20,435 bases of DNA, taken from NCBI GenBank assembly GCA_947385505.1, contig CANDLP010000005.1, forward strand, positions 1 through 20,435, given 5' to 3'. The notes beneath the pieces were generated by a model. It made no database searches, was not told the origin of the DNA, and was given only the letters and a program-made list of their open reading frames with translations. The position numbers and the translations under genes were made by a program. Source of the stretch: an uncultured Clostridia bacterium (lineage in GTDB: Bacteria > Bacillota > Clostridia > Oscillospirales > Ruminococcaceae). How positions within the stretch are numbered: the stretch's first letter is position 1; each line of letters starts with the position of its first letter. Shown one piece after another: positions 1 to 7,250 of this stretch.

Positions 1-1
1 A

Positions 2-697
2 CTTTTAAAGGAAGCTGCCGATGATTTTGTTGTTGATCCCGAAACGATTATGCTGTTGTGTTCCACTTTATATTTTAATGCGAGATGGGAAAATGAGTTT
101 GATCCCGATAAAAATGACCGCAGAATCTTTCACGGCTTAAACGGTGAAAGTGAAGAGGAATTTATGAACGGCGAAACCGTAATGTGTTATTTCGGGGAAG
201 GCTATACTTCCGTGTGTTTATCTTTTAGCGGCGGCTGTAATATGTGGTTTGTTCTGCCCGACGAGGGAAAAACCGTTGACGAAGTTCTGAGGTACGGTGA
301 ATATGTTAATATGATAAGCGGTGCGTCCGATTGGGAAAATAAGAAGTATATACAAGTGAATGTATCAATCCCGAAGTTTGATGTATCTTCGGATATGGAT
401 CTTATTAAAGGATTGAGGGAGCTTGGGGTAAATGATATTTTTGAAGCGGAAACTGCTGATTTTTCCCCTCTTTGCGCTGAAGAGTACAGAGGTATTTGGG
501 TGGACAAGGTACAGCATGCCGCACGTGTAACCGTAGACGAAGAAGGCTGTACCGCCGCCGCTTTTACTGCTTTACAAATGAATGCCACCGGACTTTTGGA
601 AGATGAGATGGATTTTGTTTTGGACAGACCCTTTGCTTTTGTGATTACCTCCGGAAACGGGGTATTGTTTGCGGGAACGGTAAATGATCTTAATTGA
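2..697 (+). CDS. Serpin family protease inhibitor, C-terminal part (5' end outside window)
   Basis: The frame is open from base 2, so the gene starts upstream of the window and about the last 231 residues are visible. Serpins are suicide inhibitors of serine or cysteine proteases. Seen here are the strand motif LCSTLYFNARWE, the conserved KVQHAARVTVDEEG segment leading into the hinge, the hinge itself (DEEGCTAAAFTA, small residues as required for loop insertion) and the C-terminal DRPFAFVIT strand. The reactive centre loop is coded at about 533-610. Counting from the hinge puts P1 near Thr of NATGLL; counting from the RPF end puts it near Leu, because the loop is about three residues longer than in alpha-1-antitrypsin. 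Any signal peptide would lie outside the window. The family call is firm; the target protease is not known. A sigma-factor gene follows 75 bases downstream. Confidence 0.9.
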   Translation, partial: LLKEAADDFVVDPETIMLLCSTLYFNARWENEFDPDKNDRRIFHGLNGESEEEFMNGETVMCYFGEGYTSVCLSFSGGCNMWFVLPDEGKTVDEVLRYGEYVNMISGASDWENKKYIQVNVSIPKFDVSSDMDLIKGLRELGVNDIFEAETADFSPLCAEEYRGIWVDKVQHAARVTVDEEGCTAAAFTALQMNATGLLEDEMDFVLDRPFAFVITSGNGVLFAGTVNDLN

Positions 698-772
698 ATT
701 TATACTGTTTTCGCTAAGAGCACAGACGTGCCTATCTTTTGATAGCAATTGGTGGAAAGGAAATTACACTTT

Positions 773-1342
773 ATGGAAGACAGAAAAATCGTGGAATTAT
801 TTTTTGCGCGTGACGAAGAAGCGATCAGGGAAACGGACGCGAAATATTCGGCTTATCTTTTTGTGACCGCGATGAATATACTTAAAAGCCGTGAGGACAG
901 CTCCGAGTGTGTGAACGATACTTATTTTAAGGCGTGGAACGCTATTCCGCCTCACGATCCGCCGACCCTTAAATATTTTTTGGGAAAAATTACAAGGGAG
1001 CTTTCCGTTGACCGTCTTCGCAAGCGTTTCAGCGGCAGGAGGATCGGCTCGGAATATGAGCTTTCTCTTGATGAGTTGGAGGAATGTGTTCCTTCCCGCT
1101 GTTTTGACAGTGATCCCGAGGAGAAAGCCGAGCTGATTTCTTTGACTGAGGTTATAGGGGGGTATTTAAGGGAGCGGGAAAGGGAAGCGAGGATCATGTT
1201 TGTGATGAGGTATTATTTTTGCGACAGTATAAAGGCGATTGCTTTTTCTCTTGGGGTAAGCGAAAGTAAGGTGAAGAGCAGTTTGTTCAGAATGAGAAAA
1301 GGACTTTTTGACAGGCTTGAAAAGGAAGGGTGGAGATTTTAA
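773..1342 (+). CDS. Sigma-70 family (ECF-like) RNA polymerase sigma factor, no adjacent anti-sigma
   Basis: The protein has 189 residues with sigma region 2 at about 1-75 (MEDRKIVELFF, ECVNDTYFKAWNAIPP) and region 4 helix-turn-helix at about 125-180 (IKAIAFSLGVSESKVKSSL). I chose the ATG at 773 over a TTG at 749 because GGAAAGGAAA lies at the right distance and because the paralogue at 19079 begins with the matching MDDEKIIELFF. The two proteins share the same architecture and clearly belong to one subfamily. Unlike that paralogue, no membrane partner gene follows: the next feature is a terminator and then a minus-strand repressor. It may be an orphan or controlled by a distant partner. The inter-region linker is acidic (about residues 88-120). 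Confidence 0.85.
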   Translation: MEDRKIVELFFARDEEAIRETDAKYSAYLFVTAMNILKSREDSSECVNDTYFKAWNAIPPHDPPTLKYFLGKITRELSVDRLRKRFSGRRIGSEYELSLDELEECVPSRCFDSDPEEKAELISLTEVIGGYLREREREARIMFVMRYYFCDSIKAIAFSLGVSESKVKSSLFRMRKGLFDRLEKEGWRF

Positions 1343-1355
1343 GCAATGTCGTGCG

Positions 1356-1395
1356 GCGGGTGTGGCTTTGGCTGCGCCCGCTTTTTATTTTTTTC
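1356..1395 (+). terminator. Rho-independent terminator after the sigma-factor gene
   Basis: GCGGGTGT pairs with GCGCCCGC (8 bp, two G-U pairs) around a GGCTTTGGCT loop, followed by a run of T (CTTTTTATTTTTTT). It lies 14 bases after the stop codon and separates the sigma gene from the minus-strand XRE gene. Confidence 0.75.
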
Positions 1396-1484
1396 TTGAC
1401 TGTGTGAGTTAAAAGTGGTATTATTAGATATACAGTCTGATTTACAAGTAAACGATAAGTTTGCCGTTTATTATAAAAAATTCC

Positions 1485-1811
1485 CTATATTTTTATAACA
1501 TCAATCAAGGCGAGGACAGCTTTAACCTGTTCGTCTGAGAGCGTTTTCAGCTTTTCCGCGACAGTGAAAAAACTTAAGTTATATTCGGTTGTTTCACCTG
1601 AAAGAAGATAATCGGCGCTTACTCCGAGAGCACGGCTGATTTTCAGAAGATTTTCGGGACGCAAAGCCTTTGTGCCGCGCTCGGCTGTTGAAACCGCCTG
1701 CGTGGACAGTCCCGTCTGCTCCGCCAGTTCCTCTTGTGATATTTTGAGCTGCTTTCGGCGGGCAACAATGCGTTTTCCCATTTCAATATAAAAAGTATTC
1801 GGGCTGTTCAA
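1485..1811 (-). CDS. XRE-family helix-turn-helix transcriptional regulator
   Basis: About 108 residues. The N-terminal half is a Cro/C1-type HTH (GKRIVARRKQLKISQEELAE, then LSTQAVSTAERG and a third helix ending ALGVSADYLL), the standard HTH_3 layout. The remaining 35-40 residues form a short helical tail, probably for dimerisation. The start is chosen as TTG at 1811 because AGGAG lies 8 bases upstream; a GTG at 1820 overlaps that site and so cannot use it. The gene diverges from the decayed YpsA-like gene, and a perfect 14-bp inverted repeat sits in the shared control region, so autorepression is likely (inference). A minus-strand -10 TATAAT is seen at 1839-1844. No catalytic or ligand domain is visible. 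Confidence 0.85.
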   Translation of the reverse strand: MNSPNTFYIEMGKRIVARRKQLKISQEELAEQTGLSTQAVSTAERGTKALRPENLLKISRALGVSADYLLSGETTEYNLSFFTVAEKLKTLSDEQVKAVLALIDVIKI

Positions 1812-1854
1812 GATTATCACTCCTATCCCATTGAGTATATTATAACTTCTATGG

Positions 1855-1908
1855 TTGAAATTTATAACCGACTATGATATAATAAACACATACTATAGTC
1901 GGTTATAA
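1855..1908 (+). promoter_or_regulatory. Sigma-A promoter embedded in a 14-bp inverted repeat (probable XRE operator)
   Basis: -35 TTGAAA (1855-1860), 17-base spacer, -10 TATAAT (1878-1883). The arms TTATAACCGACTAT (1862-1875) and ATAGTCGGTTATAA (1895-1908) are perfect complements 19 bases apart. One arm fills the spacer and the other covers the expected start site, so a bound dimer would block the rightward promoter and also cover the weak -35 of the leftward XRE promoter. Confidence 0.75.
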
Positions 1909-2414
1909 TGGAGAGATTAGTTGAGATACGCAAATGCAAAGCCGTATGTTTTACGGGGCATAGAAATGTCAAGGAAACGATTGAGCTGAAAGCAGCTCTC
2001 ACAAAACAGCTTGTGACGCTGATTGAAGAGGGAGCAACAGATTTTTATGCCGGTGGAGCTGTTGGGTGGGATATGCTTTGCGAGAGTTCGGTTATTGACC
2101 TTCGCGAGCATTTTTCGCATATCAAATTGCATATAGTTTTGCCTTGCCCTGTTGAAGAGCAGACCGATAAATGGAGCGAAAACAAAAAAACGAGTATCGG
2201 CGGCCGCTGTCGGCGCGGATACGGTCAGAGTATGCTCTGAACATTATTTTAACGGCTGCATGAAAAATGGCTTGTTGTTATGTCGGACATGTGCGTATGC
2301 TATTACAACGGAAAACAGCGGAGCGGAACGGGACAGACTGTCAGAATGGCAGAGCGGTGAGGGGGCGCAGTAATAAATATTGCGGAGTATATAAATTTCA
2401 ATAATTGCCGTTAA
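1908..2414 (+). pseudogene. Decayed YpsA/DUF1273-type SLOG-domain gene (frameshifts and a stop)
   Basis: The reading frame starts well: CFTGHR near the N-terminus and FYAGGAVGWDML are the hallmark SLOG/YpsA motifs, and LPCPVEEQTDKW fits the next block. The frame is then lost at the A-run near 2180-2188. The expected continuation ADTVRVCSEHYFNGCMK appears in the +1 frame. A second shift follows near 2265-2280, after which DMCVCYYNGKQRSGTGQT is found in the third frame. An in-frame TGA at about 2357-2359 interrupts MAER and the final block AVINIAEYINFNN, ending at 2412-2414. Three lesions in one family member argue for a true pseudogene rather than a single read error. The ATG directly follows the operator arm and has no ribosome binding site, so expression may be leaderless or the start may itself be altered. 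YpsA-like SLOG proteins are thought to bind nucleotide-like ligands; the role of this one is unknown. Confidence 0.8.
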
Positions 2415-2718
2415 AAAGCAAACAGGTAGGTTTATGTCCGAAGCGGTGCTTACGCTTGCTTCTTTGTGTGCTGTTACGCGAAAAATTTATAGATAGTTTT
2501 TTACTGTTTATTGTAGCATCAGACTTTGCCCCGAACCCTGCTTCCTTTTTGCAGTGCAAAAAAGGATAAGCCCAAGAGACTGTTGCTTCGCACCCGTCTT
2601 TACGCAAATGCTTTTCGGACTTTCTCCGAAATTTTGCTTCATAAAACCGCTTATTACTGAAAAAGACATTGCGGCTTCGCCGTGTTTTTTTAATTTATAT
2701 ACGAAAGGAACATCTTAA
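2415..2718. other. Intergenic stretch with hairpins, no convincing gene
   Basis: About 300 bases. Seen are an imperfect inverted repeat at 2540-2571 (GCTTCCTTTTTGCA against TGCAAAAAAGGATAAGC), a small hairpin at 2612-2631 (TTTTCGGA/TCCGAAA) and a short GC stem CGGC-TTC-GCCG (2672-2682) followed by seven T at 2685-2691, which could be a weak terminator just before the acetyltransferase. A 69-codon minus-strand frame (2398-2607) has no recognisable family or ribosome binding site and overlaps the pseudogene end; I do not call it a gene. Confidence 0.5.
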
Positions 2719-3327
2719 ATGCCGACTGAGAAAGAAAAAATGCTGAAAGGCGAGATTTACGACCCGACAGACAAAGAGCTTACCCAACTCAGGATTCGTG
2801 CTCACCGTCTGTCCCAACAGTACAATTTGACCTCTGATACCGATATGAAGCAGCGGGAGGATATCCTCAACGTTCTTTTGCCCAACCGCGGAGAGGGAAC
2901 CTTCTTACAATCTCCCGTTCAATTTGATTACGGTATATTTACCAGAGTAGGCAAGGGCTTTTTTGCTAATTTTAACTTTACCGTTCTTGATACCTGTCCG
3001 ATAACCATCGGAGACAATGTTTTCTTCGGTCCGAATTGCTCCCTTTACACCGCTATGCATTTTCTTAATCCCGCCGAAAGGGCGCCGAGGTTAAGAGAGG
3101 ACGGATCGGGATATGATCTTGAATACGGGAAACCCATAACGATAGGCAATAATTGCTGGATAGCGGGAAATGTGGTTATATGCGGCGGTGTCACTATCGG
3201 AGATAACTGTGTAATAGGCGCGGGAAGCGTTGTTACAAGAAGCATACCCGCCAGTTCATTGGCGGCGGGTAATCCGTGCAGGGTTATACGTGAGCTTACC
3301 GAAGTGAACGAGGAGCCGAAATATTGA
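2719..3327 (+). CDS. Maltose/galactoside-type O-acetyltransferase (left-handed beta-helix)
   Basis: The product has 202 residues, typical of the Maa/LacA/NodL family, which moves acetyl from acetyl-CoA to a sugar hydroxyl. Residues 1-60 form the Maa N-terminal helical domain ([19 protein letters not shown]). From about 65 to the end come hexapeptide repeats ([IV][45 protein letters not shown]) that build the beta-helix. His114 in [10 protein letters not shown] is the expected catalytic base. The ending [12 protein letters not shown] is the family's C-terminal signature. AAAGGA lies 9 bases before the ATG. The physiological acceptor cannot be read from sequence. It ends 17 bases before the mnmG start and may be co-transcribed with it, taking the place mnmE often has. 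Confidence 0.92.
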   Translation: MPTEKEKMLKGEIYDPTDKELTQLRIRAHRLSQQYNLTSDTDMKQREDILNVLLPNRGEGTFLQSPVQFDYGIFTRVGKGFFANFNFTVLDTCPITIGDNVFFGPNCSLYTAMHFLNPAERAPRLREDGSGYDLEYGKPITIGNNCWIAGNVVICGGVTIGDNCVIGAGSVVTRSIPASSLAAGNPCRVIRELTEVNEEPKY

Positions 3328-3344
3328 TTAAGGATAAAACTAAA

Positions 3345-5219
3345 ATGAACGATACTATTAAAATATATAACAATGATTTTGACGTGGCGGTGATAGGCGC
3401 TGGACACGCGGGAGTGGAAGCCGCTCTTGCTTCCGCCAGAACAGGGAACAGAACGGTTTTATTTACATTGTCCTTAGACGCTATTGCCAATATGCCTTGT
3501 AACCCTTGTATAGGCGGCTCCGCAAAAGGGCAGCTTGTGTGTGAGATCGACGCTTTGGGCGGAGAAATGGGAAGAGCGGCGGACGCTACCTTTATTCAGT
3601 CCCGTATGCTTAACCGCGGAAAAGGACCTGCCGTTCACGCTTTGCGTGTTCAAAGCGACCGTATAAAATACCATACTTATATGAAGCAGGTTCTTGAAGC
3701 CCAGGAGAATTTACAGATAAAACAGGCGGAAATTGCAGGTATTGTTACCGAAGAGGGAAAAATTACCGCTGTACGATCCTCACTCGGCACCGTTTATAAT
3801 GTAAAAGCCGCCGTTATTGCCACAGGAACTTATCTGGGCGGCAGAATACATATCGGTGAGCTTAATTATCAGAGCGGCCCCGATAATGTGCTTCCCGCTT
3901 TGGAACTGACAAAAGATCTTGAGGAAAAGGGAATAGCTCTTCGGCGTTTTAAGACGGGAACGCCTGCCCGCGTCCATAAGAGAAGCATAAATTTTGACCT
4001 TATGGAGGTTCAGAACGGCGATGAGCCTATAGTCCCTTTTTGCTTTGACAACCAACTGCCGCTGGAAAACAAGGTTAAATGTTATGTAACTTATACCAAT
4101 GAGGAAACCCACAAAATCATTCTGGATAATCTTGACCGTTCCCCCTTGTATGCGGGAAGGATAGAGGGCGTTGGCCCCCGTTACTGTCCCAGTATAGAAG
4201 ATAAAATTGTGAGATTTAAGGATAAGGAAAGACACCAGCTTTTTGTGGAGCCTATGGGGCTTGACACCGACGAATGTTATTTACAGGGTCTGTCCTCCAG
4301 TTTGCCCGAAGATGTTCAGATAAAATTTTTACGTACTATAAAGGGTCTTGAAAATGTTGAAATAATGCGTCCCGCCTATGCCATTGAATATGACTGTGTC
4401 GACCCGCTGGAATTGTATGCTACTCTTGAATTCAAGAAGATAAAAGGATTGTTCGGCGCAGGGCAGTTTAACGGTACCAGCGGCTATGAGGAAGCGGCGG
4501 CGCAGGGGCTTGTTGCGGGAATAAACGCTTCCTGCTATTGCCATAACAGGGAAATGCTTGTGCTTGACCGTAGCTCTTCTTATATCGGTACCCTTATAGA
4601 CGATCTGGTAACAAAGGGCTGTATTGAACCTTACCGAATGATGACCAGCCGAAGCGAGTACAGACTTTTGTTAAGACAGGACAATGCTCCCGAAAGATTG
4701 GCGGAAACAGGCAGAAGGTTTGGATTGCTTAGCGAAAAAAAGTATGCTTTGTTTTTGGAAATGAATGAAAAGGTGGAAAATGAAATTAACAGAATAAGCA
4801 AAACCACCTTGAATCCTACCTCGGAGCTTAATGCTGCTCTTGTAGCCTTGGGGACAACCCCTGTTACTACCGGTGTGCGATTTATTGATCTTTTGAAGCG
4901 CCCCCAGACGGATTATAAGACTTTGGTCGATTTTGACGAAACGGCTCCTTCCTTGAACGATGCGCTTATTGCAAAAATCGAGATCAGGGTAAAGTATAAG
5001 GGATATATTGACGCTCAGGACGAAAAAGTCCGACAAATGAAAAAGCTTGAAGAGAAAAAACTGCCAACGGATATTGACTATAAAACCGTTAAGGGCTTAA
5101 GACTTGAAGCGCAGGAAAAGCTTAACAAGTATCGCCCGATGAATATAGGACAGGCAAGCAGGATAAGCGGTGTAAATCCGGCGGATGTTACTGTCTTGCT
5201 GTTATTGCTCGGTGAATGA
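3345..5219 (+). CDS. mnmG: tRNA uridine-5-carboxymethylaminomethyl modification enzyme, FAD-binding subunit
   Basis: MnmG (GidA) works with MnmE to install the carboxymethylaminomethyl group on U34 of certain tRNAs, using FAD and methylene-tetrahydrofolate. The protein has 624 residues, the usual length. Seen are the Rossmann fold [15 protein letters not shown] at the N-terminus, [10 protein letters not shown], the two family signatures ([11 protein letters not shown] and [18 protein letters not shown]) and the C-terminal MnmE-interaction domain ending [18 protein letters not shown]. An in-frame TTG at 3324 overlaps the previous gene; the ATG at 3345 is preferred because it places AAGGAT upstream and gives the normal N-terminal length. 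rsmG follows after a 143-base gap holding a parS site. mnmE is not visible in the window. Confidence 0.97.
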   Translation: MNDTIKIYNNDFDVAVIGAGHAGVEAALASARTGNRTVLFTLSLDAIANMPCNPCIGGSAKGQLVCEIDALGGEMGRAADATFIQSRMLNRGKGPAVHALRVQSDRIKYHTYMKQVLEAQENLQIKQAEIAGIVTEEGKITAVRSSLGTVYNVKAAVIATGTYLGGRIHIGELNYQSGPDNVLPALELTKDLEEKGIALRRFKTGTPARVHKRSINFDLMEVQNGDEPIVPFCFDNQLPLENKVKCYVTYTNEETHKIILDNLDRSPLYAGRIEGVGPRYCPSIEDKIVRFKDKERHQLFVEPMGLDTDECYLQGLSSSLPEDVQIKFLRTIKGLENVEIMRPAYAIEYDCVDPLELYATLEFKKIKGLFGAGQFNGTSGYEEAAAQGLVAGINASCYCHNREMLVLDRSSSYIGTLIDDLVTKGCIEPYRMMTSRSEYRLLLRQDNAPERLAETGRRFGLLSEKKYALFLEMNEKVENEINRISKTTLNPTSELNAALVALGTTPVTTGVRFIDLLKRPQTDYKTLVDFDETAPSLNDALIAKIEIRVKYKGYIDAQDEKVRQMKKLEEKKLPTDIDYKTVKGLRLEAQEKLNKYRPMNIGQASRISGVNPADVTVLLLLLGE

Positions 5220-5310
5220 CGGGTTGAAATGTTGTTTCTTCATTTCGCCGCCATTGATTTTATTTTACTTAAAGTTTTATGTTTAACTTTTTTTAAAGCA
5301 ATACTGCCGA

Positions 5311-5326
5311 TGTTCCACGTGGAACA
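5311..5326. promoter_or_regulatory. parS centromere site (ParB binding)
   Basis: TGTTCCACGTGGAACA is a perfect 16-bp palindrome matching the bacterial parS consensus (TGTTtCACGTGaAACA) with the symmetric C/G variant at one position. It lies 37 bases before the rsmG start. A second copy is at 7201-7216. Chromosomal parS sites cluster near the replication origin. Confidence 0.88.
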
Positions 5327-5362
5327 TTAGTCTTTTAAAATATTCCGAAAGGACTTTAATAA

Positions 5363-6007
5363 ATGCCAAACGATATAAAAGAAAAGTTCGGGCTTGCCGA
5401 TATTTCTCTTAGCGATATTCAGCTTAAAAAAATGGAAATCATGATTGATTTTCTTACGGACTATAATCAAAAGGTAAATTTAACCGCCATTACTGAGAGG
5501 GAAGAAATAATTGAAAAACACCTTCTTGATTCGGTGCTCCCGCTTAAGCTTTATTCCTTGAAGGAAAATGCTGTATGCCTTGATATAGGCACAGGTGCGG
5601 GTTTTCCGGCGGTGCCAATGATGATTTATCGTTCCGATCTGAAATTTACGCTCCTTGACGCAAGACGAAAAAGGACCGATTATCTTAATCTGCTTCTTCC
5701 CGAACTTTGCCTTCGCGCCGATGAGGTTATTCACGGACGGGCGGAGGAATTGGGCAGGTCGTCAAAGTATAAGGGGAAGTTCGATATGATAACAGCCCGC
5801 GCCGTTTCGGATATCGGCACTCTTTTAAAATACGCCGCACCCTTGGTAAAGGCAGGCGGAGTGTTTATGGCTATGAGGGGTGCTAAAGAAGAAATAAACG
5901 ATGATTTAAAGAAAACCGCCGGTAAGCTTAAGTTATGCTTTGATAAGGAGATAGTTTATAATTTGCCCGATGGAGACGGGAGGAGGCTTTTATTGTTCGT
6001 AAAATAA
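5363..6007 (+). CDS. rsmG: 16S rRNA (guanine527-N7) methyltransferase
   Basis: RsmG (GidB) uses S-adenosylmethionine to methylate N7 of G527 in 16S rRNA. The product has 214 residues, close to the E. coli enzyme. Seen are the family N-terminal block NQKVNLTAI (about 35-43) and EKHLLDS (51-57), the SAM-binding motif CLDIGTGAGFPAVP (72-85), the acidic strand-2 end LLDARRKR, and TARAVSDIGTLLKYAAPL. AAAGGA lies 9 bases before the ATG. Its place directly after mnmG is the conserved order of Firmicute origin regions. A modest leader with the parS site separates it from mnmG. Confidence 0.96.
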   Translation: MPNDIKEKFGLADISLSDIQLKKMEIMIDFLTDYNQKVNLTAITEREEIIEKHLLDSVLPLKLYSLKENAVCLDIGTGAGFPAVPMMIYRSDLKFTLLDARRKRTDYLNLLLPELCLRADEVIHGRAEELGRSSKYKGKFDMITARAVSDIGTLLKYAAPLVKAGGVFMAMRGAKEEINDDLKKTAGKLKLCFDKEIVYNLPDGDGRRLLLFVK

Positions 6008-6169
6008 TAATAGATTTTGCTTAAAATTCCGCTTTAATGTTGTTTCAGATAACCGTAAAATGCTTTGGTTAATCGGAAACAGTAATAAGGCGGTTTTCTT
6101 TTTAATTCGTCTTTTTGTGTTATTTTTCTTTTTTGGGAGCAGTGAAACGGGTTGCAATTGAACGAAGGC

Positions 6170-6274
6170 TTGTTTTTTTGGTCGAATCCGCTTATAATCC
6201 CGCGAAAGTTTCTGCTTGAAAACTTAATTGGGATATGTAATAATTGTATTATAAAAAACGGATATATTACAATT
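6170..6274 (+). promoter_or_regulatory. Candidate sigma-A promoter and leader hairpin of the noc-like gene
   Basis: TTGTTT (6170-6175), 17-base spacer, TATAAT (6193-6198). The leader of roughly 90 bases ends in an inverted repeat, AATTGTATTATA (6242-6253) against TATATTACAATT (6263-6274), one mismatch, immediately before the AAAAGGGG ribosome binding site. The hairpin could mask or expose that site. The rest of the 286-base gap shows no gene. Confidence 0.5.
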
Positions 6275-6293
6275 GCAAAAGGGGACAATAATT

Positions 6294-7109
6294 ATGCCTA
6301 TATTTCAAAAACAAGCCGAACGTGTAGTAAATAATGTGCTGAATATCCCCATAGCGCTGATTGAGCCTAATCCCGCTCAGCCGAGGGAATATTTTGACGA
6401 TTACGCGCTTACTCAGCTTGCTGTAAGTATTCAGCAAAACGGGATAGTTCAGCCGCTTACCGTTCGCAAGACCGACACGGGGTATCAGCTTATAGCGGGA
6501 GAGAGACGGCTCAGGGCAGCTAAGCTTATAAATCTTGATCACGTACCGTGTATTGTATTGGAGCGGGAGGACAAGCAGTCCGCTATTCTGGCAATATTGG
6601 AAAATATACAACGCGCCGACCTGAATTATCTTGAAGAAGCGGCGGCTATCAAGAGACTTATAGACCATTACGGTCTGACTCAGGAGGACGCGGCGTCTAA
6701 GCTTGGTATTGCCCAATCTACTGTGGCGAATAAGCTGAGACTTTTAAGGCTGTCCGAAAATGACAAAAGAATGGTTCTTAAATACGGCTTAAATGAGCGG
6801 CAGGCAAGAGCCGTTATAAGACTGCCCGAAAGCAAGCGTGAGCAGGCGGTAAGGGAGATTTATCTCAGACAATTGAACAGCTCTCAGACGGATAAGTATG
6901 TGGAAAGGCTGTTAGTGGAGTATGAGGAGGAGCTGCGTCCAAAACCTAAAATTATTAGCAAAACTGATCCTTATAGAGTCATAGGGTTGTATATTAACAA
7001 TTTTAACAAAACGGTCGAGGAAATGAAATCTGCGGGGATTCACTGCGATTTGGAGAAAAAACAGACAGAGGAATGTATTGAATATTTGGTTAAAATCCCC
7101 TTGAAGTAA
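6294..7109 (+). CDS. noc: Noc-type nucleoid occlusion protein (ParB/Spo0J CTPase family)
   Basis: The product has 271 residues. An N-terminal stretch MPIFQKQAERVVNNVL has the hydrophobic spacing of a short amphipathic helix, as in the Noc membrane anchor. The ParB N-terminal domain follows (IEPNPAQPREYFDD; IVQPLTVRK), with the CTP-binding GERRLRA (69-75) and ENIQRADLN (103-111). The HTH (134-175) reads AQSTVANKLRLLRL and NERQARAV. Aligning to B. subtilis Noc, the four residues reported to set ParB versus Noc site choice are Gln141, Lys147, Arg152 and Arg169. This is the Noc pattern (Q, K, K, R) with one conservative change, not the ParB pattern (R, T, A, G). The start at 6294 fits AAAAGGGG; an in-frame TTG at 6273 overlaps that site. 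The position after rsmG is the usual noc position. No parA/parB follows here. The alternative call is a diverged ParB. Confidence 0.85.
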   Translation: MPIFQKQAERVVNNVLNIPIALIEPNPAQPREYFDDYALTQLAVSIQQNGIVQPLTVRKTDTGYQLIAGERRLRAAKLINLDHVPCIVLEREDKQSAILAILENIQRADLNYLEEAAAIKRLIDHYGLTQEDAASKLGIAQSTVANKLRLLRLSENDKRMVLKYGLNERQARAVIRLPESKREQAVREIYLRQLNSSQTDKYVERLLVEYEEELRPKPKIISKTDPYRVIGLYINNFNKTVEEMKSAGIHCDLEKKQTEECIEYLVKIPLK

Positions 7110-7200
7110 AGCGCTGTTATAATATTATTTCTGTTTTTAGCGATTAACAAAATTACAGTAATCCGCGAAAAGAATACTATTTTCAAAATAAAAAACAAAA

Positions 7201-7216
7201 CGTTCCACGTGGAACA
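7201..7216. promoter_or_regulatory. Second parS site
   Basis: CGTTCCACGTGGAACA matches the 5311 site in 15 of 16 bases; only the outermost base breaks the palindrome. It sits in the short gap between the convergent noc and dGTPase genes, directly before their shared terminator. Confidence 0.85.
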
Positions 7217-7218
7217 TT

Positions 7219-7250
7219 AAAAAAAGAGGCTTTTTATAGCCCCTTTTTTT
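7219..7250. terminator. Bidirectional terminator between convergent noc and dGTPase genes
   Basis: An A-run plus GAGGCT pairs with AGCCCC plus a T-run around a TTTTAT loop, with one mismatch. T-runs exist on both strands, so it can serve both genes. It overlaps the last bases of the minus-strand gene. Confidence 0.75.

Noticed and set aside
2398..2607. 69-codon minus-strand frame after the pseudogene
   Set aside because: No family resemblance and no ribosome binding site; it overlaps hairpins and the pseudogene end.
5370..5404. TAAA followed 16 bases later by GCCGATAT, resembling a second sigma-28 promoter
   Set aside because: It lies inside the start of rsmG, the spacing is one base too long, and the codons fit the conserved protein.
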